Shown here piece after piece: positions 7,841 to 16,928 of a stretch of DNA of 64,000 bases. The stretch is from Pseudomonas vancouverensis. Its GTDB lineage: Bacteria; Pseudomonadota; Gammaproteobacteria; Pseudomonadales; Pseudomonadaceae. The stretch covers positions 62,001-126,000 of the forward strand of contig NZ_RRZK01000030.1 in the NCBI RefSeq assembly GCF_004348895.1, in the 5' to 3' direction. Each line of letters opens with the position of its first letter. Positions within the stretch are counted from its first letter, which is position 1. The notes beneath the pieces were generated by a model. It saw only the letters and a list, made by a program, of their open reading frames with translations. It ran no database searches and was not told the origin of the DNA. The translations under genes were made by a program, and so were the position numbers.

Positions 7841-8581
7841 ATGGCTCTACGCGGGTTGATGCTGCTGGTATTGGCGACGTTTTGTGCTTTCGCCCAGGCG
7901 GGAGGCGGGACGACTACACCGCCCTCGGTGATTCACCTGGCCAGCGAAGAGTGGGAAGACTATACCGCTGCCGATGGTCACGGGCTGGCCTGGGATGTGC
8001 TGCGACAGGTGTTCGAACCAGCGGGTGTGAAGGTGGATATCCGTACCGAGCCTTACGTGCGTTCCCTCGGCCTGGCTGAACGTGGTGAGGTGGATGCTTG
8101 CGTCGGCTCCTATCGTGACGAGTCCGCGGGCGTGCTTTATCCCCGGTGGAATTTCGACACCGATCATATCTATGCACTGGGTTTGACCAGCAGTCCGATA
8201 CCAACCCCGGAAACCCTGGGCAACTATCGCCTGGCCTGGGTGCGTGGCTACGACTATCAGCACTACCTGCCCAATGTGCGCCACTTCGACGAAGTGCTGC
8301 GGCGTACCGGCATCGTGTCGATGCTGATGCACAATCGCGCCGACTTCTACATCGATGCACAAACCGAGGTCGAATACGTGCGCAGCCGCGCCAAGGATCC
8401 CGCGCAGTTGCGCAGCAGCCATATCGCCGAATTGCCGTTGTACCTGTGCTTCGCCAAGACCCCGCAGGCCCGCACCTTGATGGCCCTGTTCGATCAGCGT
8501 ATGGAGCAATTGGTGAACAGCGGCGAGCTGAAGCCGATCTTCGAGCGCTGGAAGCAGCCGTATCCGTTTGACTCCAATTAA
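7841..8581 (+). CDS. Periplasmic solute-binding protein, family 3-like
   Basis: A 246-residue protein with a signal peptide (MALRGLMLLVLATFCAFAQA) and a periplasmic binding protein fold: IHLASEEWEDYTAADGHGLAWDVL at the start, then YVRSLGLAERGEVDACVG and a C-terminal MEQLVNSGELKPIFERW. It resembles extracellular solute-binding proteins of polar amino acid transporters, but no permease or ATPase gene is adjacent. It may serve an unlinked transporter or have a sensing role. Ligand unknown. Confidence 0.8.
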   Translation: MALRGLMLLVLATFCAFAQAGGGTTTPPSVIHLASEEWEDYTAADGHGLAWDVLRQVFEPAGVKVDIRTEPYVRSLGLAERGEVDACVGSYRDESAGVLYPRWNFDTDHIYALGLTSSPIPTPETLGNYRLAWVRGYDYQHYLPNVRHFDEVLRRTGIVSMLMHNRADFYIDAQTEVEYVRSRAKDPAQLRSSHIAELPLYLCFAKTPQARTLMALFDQRMEQLVNSGELKPIFERWKQPYPFDSN

Positions 8582-8736
8582 AAGACTGGCATAGAACCTT
8601 GTGGGACGGCGTGGTCAGGGCTGATATCAAACTTTTTGATCGTTATCGCCGATAATTCAGCCTAAGCGTCCCACGGAAGCTGCTGTTACAATGCCGGCTC
8701 TGCGAAACTTCAGACTTTCAGATCAGGAGCACACCG

Positions 8737-9354
8737 GTGCCTGTCGCTTTTGTCGCCGCTTGCAAGCTGCCCACACCTTTTGCGCAATTCACCATGCATG
8801 GCTTTCTCGACGAAGCCACCGGCCGCGAGCACGTCGTGCTCAGCCTGGGTGAGTTCGACGACGGTGCCCCGGTACTCGGCCGGTTGCACTCCGAATGCCT
8901 GACGGGCGATGCCCTGTTCAGCCAGCGCTGCGACTGCGGTTCGCAGCTTGAGGCGGCCTTGCAGGCCATCGCCCGCGAAGGTCGCGGCGTGTTGCTGTAC
9001 CTGCGCCAGGAAGGCCGTGGCATTGGCCTGTTGAACAAGATCCGTGCCTACGAGTTGCAGGACGGCGGCGCCGACACCGTTGAAGCCAACGAGCGCCTGG
9101 GTTTTGCCGCCGACCAGCGTGACTACGCCATGTGCCTGCCAATGCTGGAACACATGGGCGTGAAATCCCTGCGCCTGATGACCAACAACCCGCGCAAGGT
9201 CAAAGCCTTGACCGACATGGGCATCGTCGTCGCCGAGCGCGTGCCGCTGCACACCGGTCACAACCCGCACAACCGCCTGTACCTGGCGACCAAGGCGAGC
9301 AAACTCGACCACATGATGGGCAACGAGCACCAAGGCGAGGTAGACCGGGCGTGA
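8737..9354 (+). CDS. ribA: GTP cyclohydrolase II
   Basis: A 205-residue enzyme from GTG 8737 after TCAGGAG. It keeps the zinc site (C54, C65 and C67 in HSECLTGDALFSQRCDCG) and the catalytic RQEGRGIGLLNKI. It opens GTP to the first pyrimidine intermediate of riboflavin synthesis. Because the RibBA C-terminal domain at 4005 is degenerate, this is the only plausible GTP cyclohydrolase II in the window. The next gene overlaps its stop (GTGA). Confidence 0.97.
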   Translation: MPVAFVAACKLPTPFAQFTMHGFLDEATGREHVVLSLGEFDDGAPVLGRLHSECLTGDALFSQRCDCGSQLEAALQAIAREGRGVLLYLRQEGRGIGLLNKIRAYELQDGGADTVEANERLGFAADQRDYAMCLPMLEHMGVKSLRLMTNNPRKVKALTDMGIVVAERVPLHTGHNPHNRLYLATKASKLDHMMGNEHQGEVDRA

Positions 9355-9770
9355 CGCGCGGTCAGGTCCGGCGGCGGCTGTCCGTCAACTGGTGGCAATA
9401 CCTGGCGCTGGCCTTGCTGCCGTTGTTCGTGATCAATGGCGTGTTCGGCCAAAGCGAGGCTATCTTGCCGGTGCTGGCGATGCCGTTGTTCATTGCCGGC
9501 GTGGCCTCGATGTTTGTCAGCCTGAAATTTTTCGGCGGCTACAAACACGCATTGATCGCTACGCAAAAAGCCCTGGATACGCCTGACGAGCCTGCCGCCT
9601 GGATTCATCTGGCAGCCAAGCGGCGCACGGCATTTCTCGCGGCTGGCCTGCCGGCGTGGATTGGCGCACTGGCGGTGTTCGTCGGCCTTGAAGCCGTGCC
9701 GTTGATGTTGCTGGCGCTGTCGACCGCGGTGCTGTTCTACCTCTATCGTATCCCTCGTCAACTCGCCTGA
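9351..9770 (+). CDS. Small inner-membrane protein, unknown function
   Basis: 139 residues from GTG 9351, which overlaps the ribA stop. Four hydrophobic segments are seen (about 14-29, 35-53, 88-105 and 108-130) with a charged loop between the second and third. I recognise no domain. The position between ribA and a BtuF-like gene with 1-4 base overlaps implies co-expression. The start is chosen from the overlap; an upstream open frame inside ribA is rejected. Confidence 0.75.
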   Translation: MTRGQVRRRLSVNWWQYLALALLPLFVINGVFGQSEAILPVLAMPLFIAGVASMFVSLKFFGGYKHALIATQKALDTPDEPAAWIHLAAKRRTAFLAAGLPAWIGALAVFVGLEAVPLMLLALSTAVLFYLYRIPRQLA

Positions 9771-10567
9771 TGCGAGCTGTCTGGCTGGCGCTATTGCTGC
9801 TGGCCGCCGGCTCGGCAGCGGCCGTGGAGCGGGTGGTCAGCCTCGCGCCGTCCCTTTCCGAAATCGTCGTTGAACTGGGGTCGGCCGACCTCCTGGTGGG
9901 CGTGCTGGATGCCGGTGAGCGCCCCGCTGAACTGAAAAACCTGCCTTCCGTGGGCCGCTACGGCCAACTGGACATGGAACGTCTGCTCAGCCTCAAACCC
10001 GATTTGCTGTTGCTCTGGCCAGGCAGCGTCGCTCCGGCCCAGCGTGAGCAGCTCAAACGCCTGAACATACCGACTTACGTCGCTGAACCCCATAGCCTGA
10101 ATCAACTGGCCACACAGATCGAAGACATTGCCGCTGCGCTCGGCCGCCCTGAGCGTGGCGTTGCGCTGGCCGGCGATTTGCGTCGGCGGCTGGAAGAGTT
10201 GCGACAGCGCTATCGGCGCGACGAGCCGTTGCGGGTGTTCTATCAGGTCTGGGACCGGCCGCTCTACACCGTCGGCGGCGAGCAGATCATCAGTGATGCG
10301 CTGGAAGTGTGTGGTGGGCGCAATGTCTTCGCCGAGCTGAAACTGCCCGCGCCGCAAGTCAGCGTGGAAGCTGTGCTACAGCGTAATCCCGAAGTGATTC
10401 TGGCCAGCGAACAGGCCCAGCTCGATGCCTGGAAGGCCTGGCCGCAAGTGGCGGCTGTCGAACAGCAGCAATTACGTCTGGTGACGGACAAGGGGCTGGA
10501 ACGGCCGAGCGGGCAGATGATCGAAGCGACCGCCAAGCTGTGCCAGCTGATCGCCCCCGAGCGCTGA
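9770..10567 (+). CDS. Cobalamin-binding periplasmic protein, BtuF-like
   Basis: 265 residues with a signal peptide ending SAAAV. It has the periplasmic-binding (PF01497) fold: RVVSLAPSLSEIVVELG, LVGVLDAGERP, VGRYGQLDMERLLSLKPDLLLLWP, and the C-terminal PSGQMIEATAKLCQLI. This family delivers corrinoids or siderophores to ABC importers. Of the two, BtuF for vitamin B12 fits best, also because a BtuB-type receptor lies at 19604. No permease genes are adjacent. The start ATG overlaps the upstream stop (TGATG). Confidence 0.83.
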   Translation: MRAVWLALLLLAAGSAAAVERVVSLAPSLSEIVVELGSADLLVGVLDAGERPAELKNLPSVGRYGQLDMERLLSLKPDLLLLWPGSVAPAQREQLKRLNIPTYVAEPHSLNQLATQIEDIAAALGRPERGVALAGDLRRRLEELRQRYRRDEPLRVFYQVWDRPLYTVGGEQIISDALEVCGGRNVFAELKLPAPQVSVEAVLQRNPEVILASEQAQLDAWKAWPQVAAVEQQQLRLVTDKGLERPSGQMIEATAKLCQLIAPER

Positions 10568-10590
10568 AGCCGGCAGTCGACCCGATCCCT

Positions 10591-10612
10591 TGTGGGAGCG
10601 AGCTTGCTCTCA
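10591..10612. repeat. Single REP, family B
   Basis: TGTGGGAGCGAGCTTGCTCT is a one-armed family-B REP located between the convergent BtuF-like gene and the acylase gene. No inverted partner is found in the gap. Confidence 0.7.
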
Positions 10613-10626
10613 GTGCCCGATCGGTT

Positions 10627-11745
10627 TTATGCGGAAACCGTCACCCCACCCTCCAGCGCATTCGCCCCAGCCACCTTGCACAACTCCACCCCCGCCGCGG
10701 CAAAGCGGATCGCGCTGCGCATGTACATCACCCCACTGACGCTGCTGCAGACCACCTGCGTCGCGCTGCTGATGGGGTCGATGAGGTGCACCACCGGCTG
10801 CTTCTCTTCAATCCAGGCGCCGGGTTGATGGAGGAACACCACGAGCCCGGCACAGGGGGCGCGCAGGGTGAGGGAGCCGTTGAACGGCGTGGCCGGCCGA
10901 GGCAGCTCTGGCATGTCCGGTGCTGTGCCGGCAATGACGCCACGGTGTTGCAGGAAGGCATAAAGCGCTGCGGCATCGCGGCTGGCCAGTGCGTGCTCGA
11001 CCTGTGCCTCGCCGCGCAATTCGACAGTGGCGGCGACGCAGCCCGACGGGATCGGGAAGCGCCCGGCAAACCTTTCTTGCAGTCGCCACCAGGTCTGGCC
11101 GCAAGCTTCATCGAACGAGCCGGCGCCGCTGCCGTCGGCGAGCAAGCTGGCTTCGGCACCGATGTAGCGCGCCAGGGGTTCGATCTGCGGCCAGTAGGGC
11201 GTTTCACCATAGAGGTGCAGCACCGCCTGGGCATCACAGTGCAGGTCGAGGACAAAGTCGGCATCGATGGCCAGGAGCAATTGGGCCTGACGCAGGGAGT
11301 CGATTTCGCTGGCAGGTTGCATCTGCTGCAACGCCTCGACCATGGCATGGCGAATGATCTGTCGGTTCTGCTCGATATCGTCTGTCAGAACACGGGCCAA
11401 GTTGTCCGCGATCAACGCAGTCAGGTCAGGGTAACGCCGGTTGAAGTTCTCGCCGCTGTTGAAATCGAAACGCCCCATGGCGTCGTGCATCAACGTCTGT
11501 TCCAGGCCGATGGGGTTGGCAATCGGCACCAGCACGATTTCCCCGAGTATCTCCCCACGTGCTTCGGCGCGATCCAGCAGTTGTCGCAAATGATGCAGTG
11601 TCAGCATGCCCGGCAGTTCGTCAGCGTGCAGGCTGGCTTGCAGGTACACCTTGCCGGCACCGCCAGGCTCGCCGTAATGCAGGCTGGTCAATTCTCTCCG
11701 TGTGCACGGGGTGCGGCTCAACAGGGGATGGTGTTCGATGCGCAT
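10627..11745 (-). CDS. Succinylglutamate desuccinylase / aspartoacylase family zinc hydrolase
   Basis: 372 residues from the ATG at 11745. Zinc ligands are visible as H40 and E43 in ASLHADELPG and H169 in LDLHCD, with the substrate-binding GENFNRRYPDL between them (N100, R103/R104), the AstE/ASPA layout. A C-terminal beta-rich region (about 300-360) is typical of the larger AstE-like group. It should remove an acyl group from an N-acylated amino acid. Its divergent placement next to the aruI-like cluster suggests a role in the same substrate route, which is inference. A start at 11778 is possible but lacks a better ribosome site. Confidence 0.82.
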   Translation of the reverse strand: MRIEHHPLLSRTPCTRRELTSLHYGEPGGAGKVYLQASLHADELPGMLTLHHLRQLLDRAEARGEILGEIVLVPIANPIGLEQTLMHDAMGRFDFNSGENFNRRYPDLTALIADNLARVLTDDIEQNRQIIRHAMVEALQQMQPASEIDSLRQAQLLLAIDADFVLDLHCDAQAVLHLYGETPYWPQIEPLARYIGAEASLLADGSGAGSFDEACGQTWWRLQERFAGRFPIPSGCVAATVELRGEAQVEHALASRDAAALYAFLQHRGVIAGTAPDMPELPRPATPFNGSLTLRAPCAGLVVFLHQPGAWIEEKQPVVHLIDPISSATQVVCSSVSGVMYMRSAIRFAAAGVELCKVAGANALEGGVTVSA

Positions 11746-11880
11746 GATGTGTTCCCGCCGGGATAAGCGCTCGATCATTTATGAAAAACCACGGCTGCCA
11801 CAATCGAAAATTTTCCCCGTCATTGGTGAGCCAGATGATCCATTCAGCCCATAAGCGTTCGGCGTATCTGTTCAATTAAA

Positions 11881-11919
11881 TTGGACAATTACGCAAATTT
11901 ATTTTGATTGATGTAATTG
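11881..11919. promoter_or_regulatory. Candidate operator dyad in the divergent acylase/aruI-like gap
   Basis: CAATTAC (11886-11892) and GTAATTG (11913-11919) form a perfect 7-base inverted repeat with a 20-base spacer, in the most AT-rich stretch of the 251-base divergent gap. A TTGGAC at 11881 could serve as a -35 box. No regulator gene is adjacent. Confidence 0.35.
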
Positions 11920-11996
11920 TTTTGTCACCAATACTAGAGCCCTCGTTCAGGTTGCCCTGCACCTGACATCCAATAAGAAAAACAAGAGGTGCTCGC

Positions 11997-13598
11997 ATGA
12001 CCAGTTGTGCCCAGGCGCTTGTTCGCTTGCTCGAAGGCTACGGTGTGGAGTCGGTGTTCGGAATTCCCGGCGTCCACACGGTCGAGCTGTACCGTGGACT
12101 GCACGGCAGTTCGCTGCGCCACATCAGCCCGCGCCATGAGCAGGGCGCCGGTTTCATGGCCGACGGTTATGCCCGCGCCAGTGGCAAACCGGGCGTGTGC
12201 TTCATCATCACCGGCCCCGGGATGACCAATATCCTCACCGCCATGGGCCAGGCCTACGCCGATTCGATTCCCATGCTGGTGATCTCCACCACCAGCCGCC
12301 GCGAGCACCAACGCCTCGGTCATGGCTATCTGCACGAAATGCTCGACCAGCGTGCCGTGGTTTCCGGGGTGTGCGCGTTCAGTCATACCTTGCAGCGCCC
12401 GCAGGAACTGCCGGAAGTGCTGGCTCGCGCCTTCGCCCTGTTCAACTGCGCCCGTCCACGGCCAGTGCATATCGAGATCCCGCTGGACGTGCTGGAAATG
12501 CCAGCTGATGAACTCGACCTGCGTCCACGGGCCTTGCCACAAGCACCGGCCCCGGCGGCGGCGAACATCGATGCCGCGGTAAAACTGCTGGCGTCGGCGC
12601 GCCGTCCGTTGATCCTCGTCGGCGGCGGAGCACGCCGTGCCGGTCAGGCCGTGCAAGCGCTGGCGGAACGTTTGCAGGCAGCGGTGGCCCTGACCACCAA
12701 CGCCCGTGGCTTGCTGGCCCCTGAACATCCGCTGCTGCTCGATGGCGTGCAGTCGTCGAGCCATGGCCGCGAGCTGTTCGCCCAGGCCGATGTGGTGCTC
12801 GCGGTGGGCACTGAGCTGGGGGAAACCGACTACGACTTCTTCGGCCTCGGCCCGCTGGCGTTGAATGCGCCATTGATTCGCCTGGACATCGATCCGCTGC
12901 AGATTCTTGGTGCCGCGCGTGCCGATGTCGGCCTGCTGGGCGATGCCAAGCAAGGTTTACAAGCGCTGCTTGCCGCGCTGCCGCAAATGCCATCCAGCGA
13001 CTGGGCACAGAGCAATGTCGCCCGGGTCAACGCTGCTGAACGCGCCGGCTGGACCGGCAAACAGAACGTCATGCAGCAAATGCTCGACACCCTGCGCGAC
13101 AGCCTGCCGGCGCCGATTGTCGTCGGCGACTCGACCCAACCGGTCTACCAGGGAGCGCTGGGTTATCGCGCGCCGCAGGCCAACAGTTGGTTCAACGCCG
13201 GCACCGGTTTCGGCACCCTGGGTTACGGCCTGCCGGCGGCCATCGGCGCCAAGCTGGCGATGCCGGAGCGTCCGGTGCTCGCGGTGGTGGGCGACGGCGG
13301 CATGCAGTTCTCCAGTGCCGAACTGATCGCCGCACGGGAAGCCGAGGCGGGGGTGATCGTGGTGCTGTGGAACAACCACTGCTACGGCGAAATCCGCGAC
13401 TACATGACGGCCCGCGATATCTCGCCACTGGGCGTCGACATTCTGCCACCGGACTTTGCCGCCCTGGCCAAGTCCTGCCATGTCCAGCACCTGCCGGTAC
13501 GCAGCTTCGAACAATTGCACGAAGTGCTCGCCGGCCTGAAAGACACCCGTCAACCCGTACTGCTGGAGCTGGACGCCGCCGCCTTCCTGTCTGCCTGA
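11997..13598 (+). CDS. Thiamine-diphosphate-dependent 2-oxo acid decarboxylase, AruI-like
   Basis: A 533-residue enzyme with three acetolactate-synthase-like domains. Visible are VFGIPGVHTVELYRGLH, the catalytic Glu E48 in RHEQG, FIITGPGMTN and the C-terminal GDGGMQFSSAEL ... NNHCYGEIRD cofactor motif. The closest family I recognise is 5-guanidino-2-oxopentanoate decarboxylase (AruI) of the arginine transaminase pathway, which fits the AruH-like aminotransferase at 18377. The true 2-oxo acid may differ because the neighbours are not those of the classical aru locus. GAGGTG precedes the ATG by about 5 bases. Confidence 0.87.
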   Translation: MTSCAQALVRLLEGYGVESVFGIPGVHTVELYRGLHGSSLRHISPRHEQGAGFMADGYARASGKPGVCFIITGPGMTNILTAMGQAYADSIPMLVISTTSRREHQRLGHGYLHEMLDQRAVVSGVCAFSHTLQRPQELPEVLARAFALFNCARPRPVHIEIPLDVLEMPADELDLRPRALPQAPAPAAANIDAAVKLLASARRPLILVGGGARRAGQAVQALAERLQAAVALTTNARGLLAPEHPLLLDGVQSSSHGRELFAQADVVLAVGTELGETDYDFFGLGPLALNAPLIRLDIDPLQILGAARADVGLLGDAKQGLQALLAALPQMPSSDWAQSNVARVNAAERAGWTGKQNVMQQMLDTLRDSLPAPIVVGDSTQPVYQGALGYRAPQANSWFNAGTGFGTLGYGLPAAIGAKLAMPERPVLAVVGDGGMQFSSAELIAAREAEAGVIVVLWNNHCYGEIRDYMTARDISPLGVDILPPDFAALAKSCHVQHLPVRSFEQLHEVLAGLKDTRQPVLLELDAAAFLSA

Positions 13599-13631
13599 GC
13601 CATTGCCGCTGAATACCTGGGAGTGAACCGC

Positions 13632-15215
13632 ATGGAACTGCAAAAAAGATTTGCCCTGAACTGGATCGAACGGCACCGCCAGCAATTGTCGGATTGGCAT
13701 CAGATTATCTGGCACTACGCGGAGCCGGCGTTTCGCGAATACAAATCCTGCGCCTGGTACGTGGAACTGCTGCGCAAGGAAGGTTTCACCGTAGAAGAGG
13801 GCAGCGGCGGCATGCCGACAGCCTTCTGCGCCACCTTCACCAATGGCGAAGGCCCGGTGCTGGCGACCTACGCCGAATACGACGCGGTGCCGGGCAACTG
13901 CCAGGCCGCGACGACGCGCAAGATGCCCCGCGATGGCCTGTCGCGTTTTGCCCCGGGTCATACCGATCCGCATTCGGCCCTCGGCATCAGTGCTCTCGGT
14001 GGCGTGCTGGCGGCCAAGGCGACCATGCTCGAGTTTGGCATCCAGGGCACCATCCGCTTCTTCGGCGAACCAGCGGAAAAACTCCGCGCCTCAAAACCGG
14101 TGCACGCCGCCAAGGGTTACTACGACAACCTCGACGCAGCGATCAGCTTCCACCCCACCTACATGCTGCCGCTGAACAACACCACGACCTGGGATACCCA
14201 TTGCGGTATCGCCTACGCCTATATCTACACCTTTACCTGCGAAGATCCCGAGAACTGGATCGCCGCCGATCGCTACAGCCCGATTCCGCAGAACCATCTG
14301 GCGGCGCGGGCGCCGGGCGCCAACGATGCGTTGATGCACTTCTACAACCTCAACGAAAGCCTGCGCCGTTCCACGCTGCCGTTCACCGGGCTGTGGAGCT
14401 ACAACGAAGCGATCCTCACCGCCGGCCAGGCCACGGCGGACAACCTGCCGCCGCACATCTCGCAGATCCAGTACCTGCTGCGTTGTGATTCGATCGAACA
14501 GGCCGAAACCATTTCCTCGGTCATGGACAACAACGCTGCCGCTGCGGCCATGGCCACCGGCTGCAAGTGGAAAAAAACCTGGGTCTGCAAATCCCGCGGT
14601 GGCTTGCCCAACCATGTGTTGGCCCAGGCCACCTACGACAACCTGGCCGCCGTCGGTGCTCCGCAGTGGGGTCGCGAGGCCTGTGACATCGCTCGTGAAA
14701 TCCAGGTCAATCTGGGGCTGGAGCCGATGGCCGAACCTTTCCTGCCGGCCACCGAGCAACTGATCGAGCCGCAGGAATGCGAACGGCAGATGCGCCTGCA
14801 AATGCCGGCCTGGCAGAAGTACCTGACCTCCGACGACTACCCGGAATACACCTGGCATTGCCCGACGGTGCGTCTGCTGGTGGCACGTCCGATGCTCTCC
14901 GCGCCCGCCGGTCACGTGTACCCGGACTGGGTCTCGAACGCCCTGGGCGGTATTCCCCAGACCATCGACCCGATGATCTATGTGGCCTCGAAAACCATCG
15001 CCACGACCTTGCTCGACCTGTTCTGCCGCGACGAACTGCTGAGTGCCGCCAAGGCCGAGTTCAACCAGCGCACCGGTGGTGGCATTGGCGGTGAGCATTG
15101 GCAGGCACCGTTGTTGCCGGCCGATTTCCAGGCGCCGCACCGCTTCCGCTGGCCGGAGTACATCAGCACTGTGCGTGGCGAGGAGTGGTGGATTCCCGCC
15201 CGAGAAGACGAGTAG
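13632..15215 (+). CDS. M20 family amidohydrolase (AbgB-like) with altered metal site
   Basis: 527 residues from ATG 13632 with GGGAG 8 bases upstream. It resembles the M20D group (p-aminobenzoyl-glutamate hydrolase, amino acid conjugate hydrolases): ATYAEYDAVPG, ALGISALGG, FFGEPAEK, AISFHPTYM, then PGANDALMHFYN and HCPTVRL. Two usual metal-ligand positions are changed: the Cys of the GCGH motif is Asp (D112-P-H114) and the second Glu of PAEE is Lys (K150). It should cleave an amide, perhaps releasing the amino acid handled by its neighbours. Activity with the altered site is uncertain. Confidence 0.8.
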   Translation: MELQKRFALNWIERHRQQLSDWHQIIWHYAEPAFREYKSCAWYVELLRKEGFTVEEGSGGMPTAFCATFTNGEGPVLATYAEYDAVPGNCQAATTRKMPRDGLSRFAPGHTDPHSALGISALGGVLAAKATMLEFGIQGTIRFFGEPAEKLRASKPVHAAKGYYDNLDAAISFHPTYMLPLNNTTTWDTHCGIAYAYIYTFTCEDPENWIAADRYSPIPQNHLAARAPGANDALMHFYNLNESLRRSTLPFTGLWSYNEAILTAGQATADNLPPHISQIQYLLRCDSIEQAETISSVMDNNAAAAAMATGCKWKKTWVCKSRGGLPNHVLAQATYDNLAAVGAPQWGREACDIAREIQVNLGLEPMAEPFLPATEQLIEPQECERQMRLQMPAWQKYLTSDDYPEYTWHCPTVRLLVARPMLSAPAGHVYPDWVSNALGGIPQTIDPMIYVASKTIATTLLDLFCRDELLSAAKAEFNQRTGGGIGGEHWQAPLLPADFQAPHRFRWPEYISTVRGEEWWIPAREDE

Positions 15216-15248
15216 TTCCCATAACAACAAGAATTGGAGGGACCCAAC

Positions 15249-16061
15249 GTGCAAGCACTCAATGTCAACGTTCCACAGCAGGACACCGACAACGCGGTCG
15301 TCGCCATCGACGACCTGCATAAAAGCTACGCCGATCACCACGTGCTCAAGGGCATTTCGATGCGCGCCAAAGAGGGCGAAGTGGTGTCGCTGATCGGCTC
15401 CAGCGGCTCGGGCAAAAGTACCTTGCTGCGTTGCATCAACCTGCTGGAAATTCCGTGCAGCGGCACGCTGCGCATCAACGGTGAAACCGTCGGCCTGAAA
15501 ACCGGCCGTAATGGCGTTGCGCAGGTGGCCGACCCACGCCAGGTCGAGCGCCTGCGTACTCGACTGAGCATGGTCTTCCAGAGCTTCAACCTGTGGCCGC
15601 ACCGCACGGTGCTGGAGAACGTCATCGAAGCGCCGGTGTACGTGCTTGGCGAAGACCGCAAGGAGGCCATCGCCCATGGCGAGCATCTGCTGGAAAAGGT
15701 CGGCCTGATCGACAAGCGCAACACCTATCCGTCGTTTCTGTCCGGTGGCCAGCAGCAACGCGTGGCCATTGCCCGCGCCTTGGCCATGCGTCCGCAAGTG
15801 ATGCTGTTCGATGAGCCGACCTCGGCCCTCGACCCCGAGTTGGTGGGTGAAGTGCTGCGGGTGATCCAGGGCATCGCCGAAGAGGGACGGACGATGATTC
15901 TGGTGACCCACGAGATGGCCTTCGCCCGGGATGTGTCGAGCAAGGTGATTTATCTGCATCAGGGACGGGTCGAGGAAGAAGGCCCGCCGTCTCAGGTGTT
16001 GCTGGACCCGCGCAGCGAACGCTGCCGGCAGTTTGTGATGGCGCAGGACAACCGCGGATAA
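15249..16061 (+). CDS. Polar amino acid ABC transporter ATP-binding protein
   Basis: 270 residues from GTG 15249 after a strong GGAGGG. Walker A is GSSGSGKST (50-58), the signature is LSGGQQQR, Walker B is VMLFDEPTSALDPE and the switch His is in LVTHEM. The sequence class is that of HisP/AotP/GlnQ ATPases. It is followed by its binding protein and two permeases, giving a complete importer in the catabolic cluster. A TTG start at 15234 would include the ribosome site and is rejected. Confidence 0.95.
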   Translation: MQALNVNVPQQDTDNAVVAIDDLHKSYADHHVLKGISMRAKEGEVVSLIGSSGSGKSTLLRCINLLEIPCSGTLRINGETVGLKTGRNGVAQVADPRQVERLRTRLSMVFQSFNLWPHRTVLENVIEAPVYVLGEDRKEAIAHGEHLLEKVGLIDKRNTYPSFLSGGQQQRVAIARALAMRPQVMLFDEPTSALDPELVGEVLRVIQGIAEEGRTMILVTHEMAFARDVSSKVIYLHQGRVEEEGPPSQVLLDPRSERCRQFVMAQDNRG

Positions 16062-16115
16062 CCCGCAGCGATTGTTTTTACCTCGATATCAATAACCAGA
16101 ATGAGGCACTCAAAC

Positions 16116-16889
16116 ATGAAAAAAACCCTGTTGGTTACCCTGCAAGCCTGCCTGTTGGCCGGTATCGCGAGCACGGCGATGGCCGCTGACAAACTGGTGT
16201 TCGGCATCGCCCTGGAACCCTATCCGCCGTTCTCGTTCAAGAGCGGCAAGGGCGAGTGGAGCGGGTTCGAGCCGGAGATGATCACCGCCGTCTGCGAGCG
16301 CATGAAGGCCGACTGCTCCCTCAACGAAATGTCCTGGGACGGCTTGATCCCGGCGCTCAAGTCGCAGCAGGTCGACGTGGTGCTCAACTCGCTGTCGATC
16401 ACCCCGGAACGCCAGCAGGTGATCGATTTCACCCAGCCGTACTTCTTCACCCGCGCCCTGTGGATCGGTGACCGCAACCTGGAACTCGACCCGACTCCGG
16501 CCGGCCTTAAGGGCAAGATCATCGGCGTGCAGGGCTCGACCACTCACGCTGCATTCGTCAAGAAGTACTACGGCGAAACCTCGACCATCCGCTACTACAA
16601 CGATCAGGACGACATACTTTCCGACCTGCGCAGTGGCCGCGTCGACATCATGCTCGCCGACCAGTTGGTGGTCGAGCCGCTGCTGGACAACCCCGACAAC
16701 TCGATGCTCGCCAGCAAGGGCGTGGCACCGCTCGATCCGCTGTTCGGCGATGGCGTCGGTGCCGGTGTGCGCAAAGGCAACGATGCCCTGCGCGAGCGCC
16801 TGAACGTGGCCCTGCAATCGCTGCGCGATGACGGCAGCTACGAAAAAATCCGCCAGCGCTACTTCAAGACCGACATCTCGGCCCTCTAG
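16116..16889 (+). CDS. Amino acid ABC transporter periplasmic binding protein
   Basis: 257 residues with signal peptide MKKTLLVTLQACLLAG...AMA and a family-3 binding domain: PYPPFSFKSGKGEWSGFEPEM, DGLIPALKSQQVDVVLNSLSIT, GVQGSTTHAAFVKKYY, and LRDDGSYEKIRQRYF at the end. The family binds lysine, arginine, ornithine, histidine or opine-type ligands; the exact ligand is not determinable here. ATG 16116 is chosen over 16101 because GAGG lies between them. Confidence 0.94.
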   Translation: MKKTLLVTLQACLLAGIASTAMAADKLVFGIALEPYPPFSFKSGKGEWSGFEPEMITAVCERMKADCSLNEMSWDGLIPALKSQQVDVVLNSLSITPERQQVIDFTQPYFFTRALWIGDRNLELDPTPAGLKGKIIGVQGSTTHAAFVKKYYGETSTIRYYNDQDDILSDLRSGRVDIMLADQLVVEPLLDNPDNSMLASKGVAPLDPLFGDGVGAGVRKGNDALRERLNVALQSLRDDGSYEKIRQRYFKTDISAL

Positions 16890-16928
16890 TGCTCCGGTCG
16901 TTCCAGCAAGTCCTGCAAAGGAGGGCTC

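Noticed and set aside
14091..15959. A 622-codon antisense frame across the M20 and ABC ATPase genes
   Set aside because: Covers two well-supported genes on the other strand and shows low-complexity His/Gln/Arg-rich composition typical of shadows.
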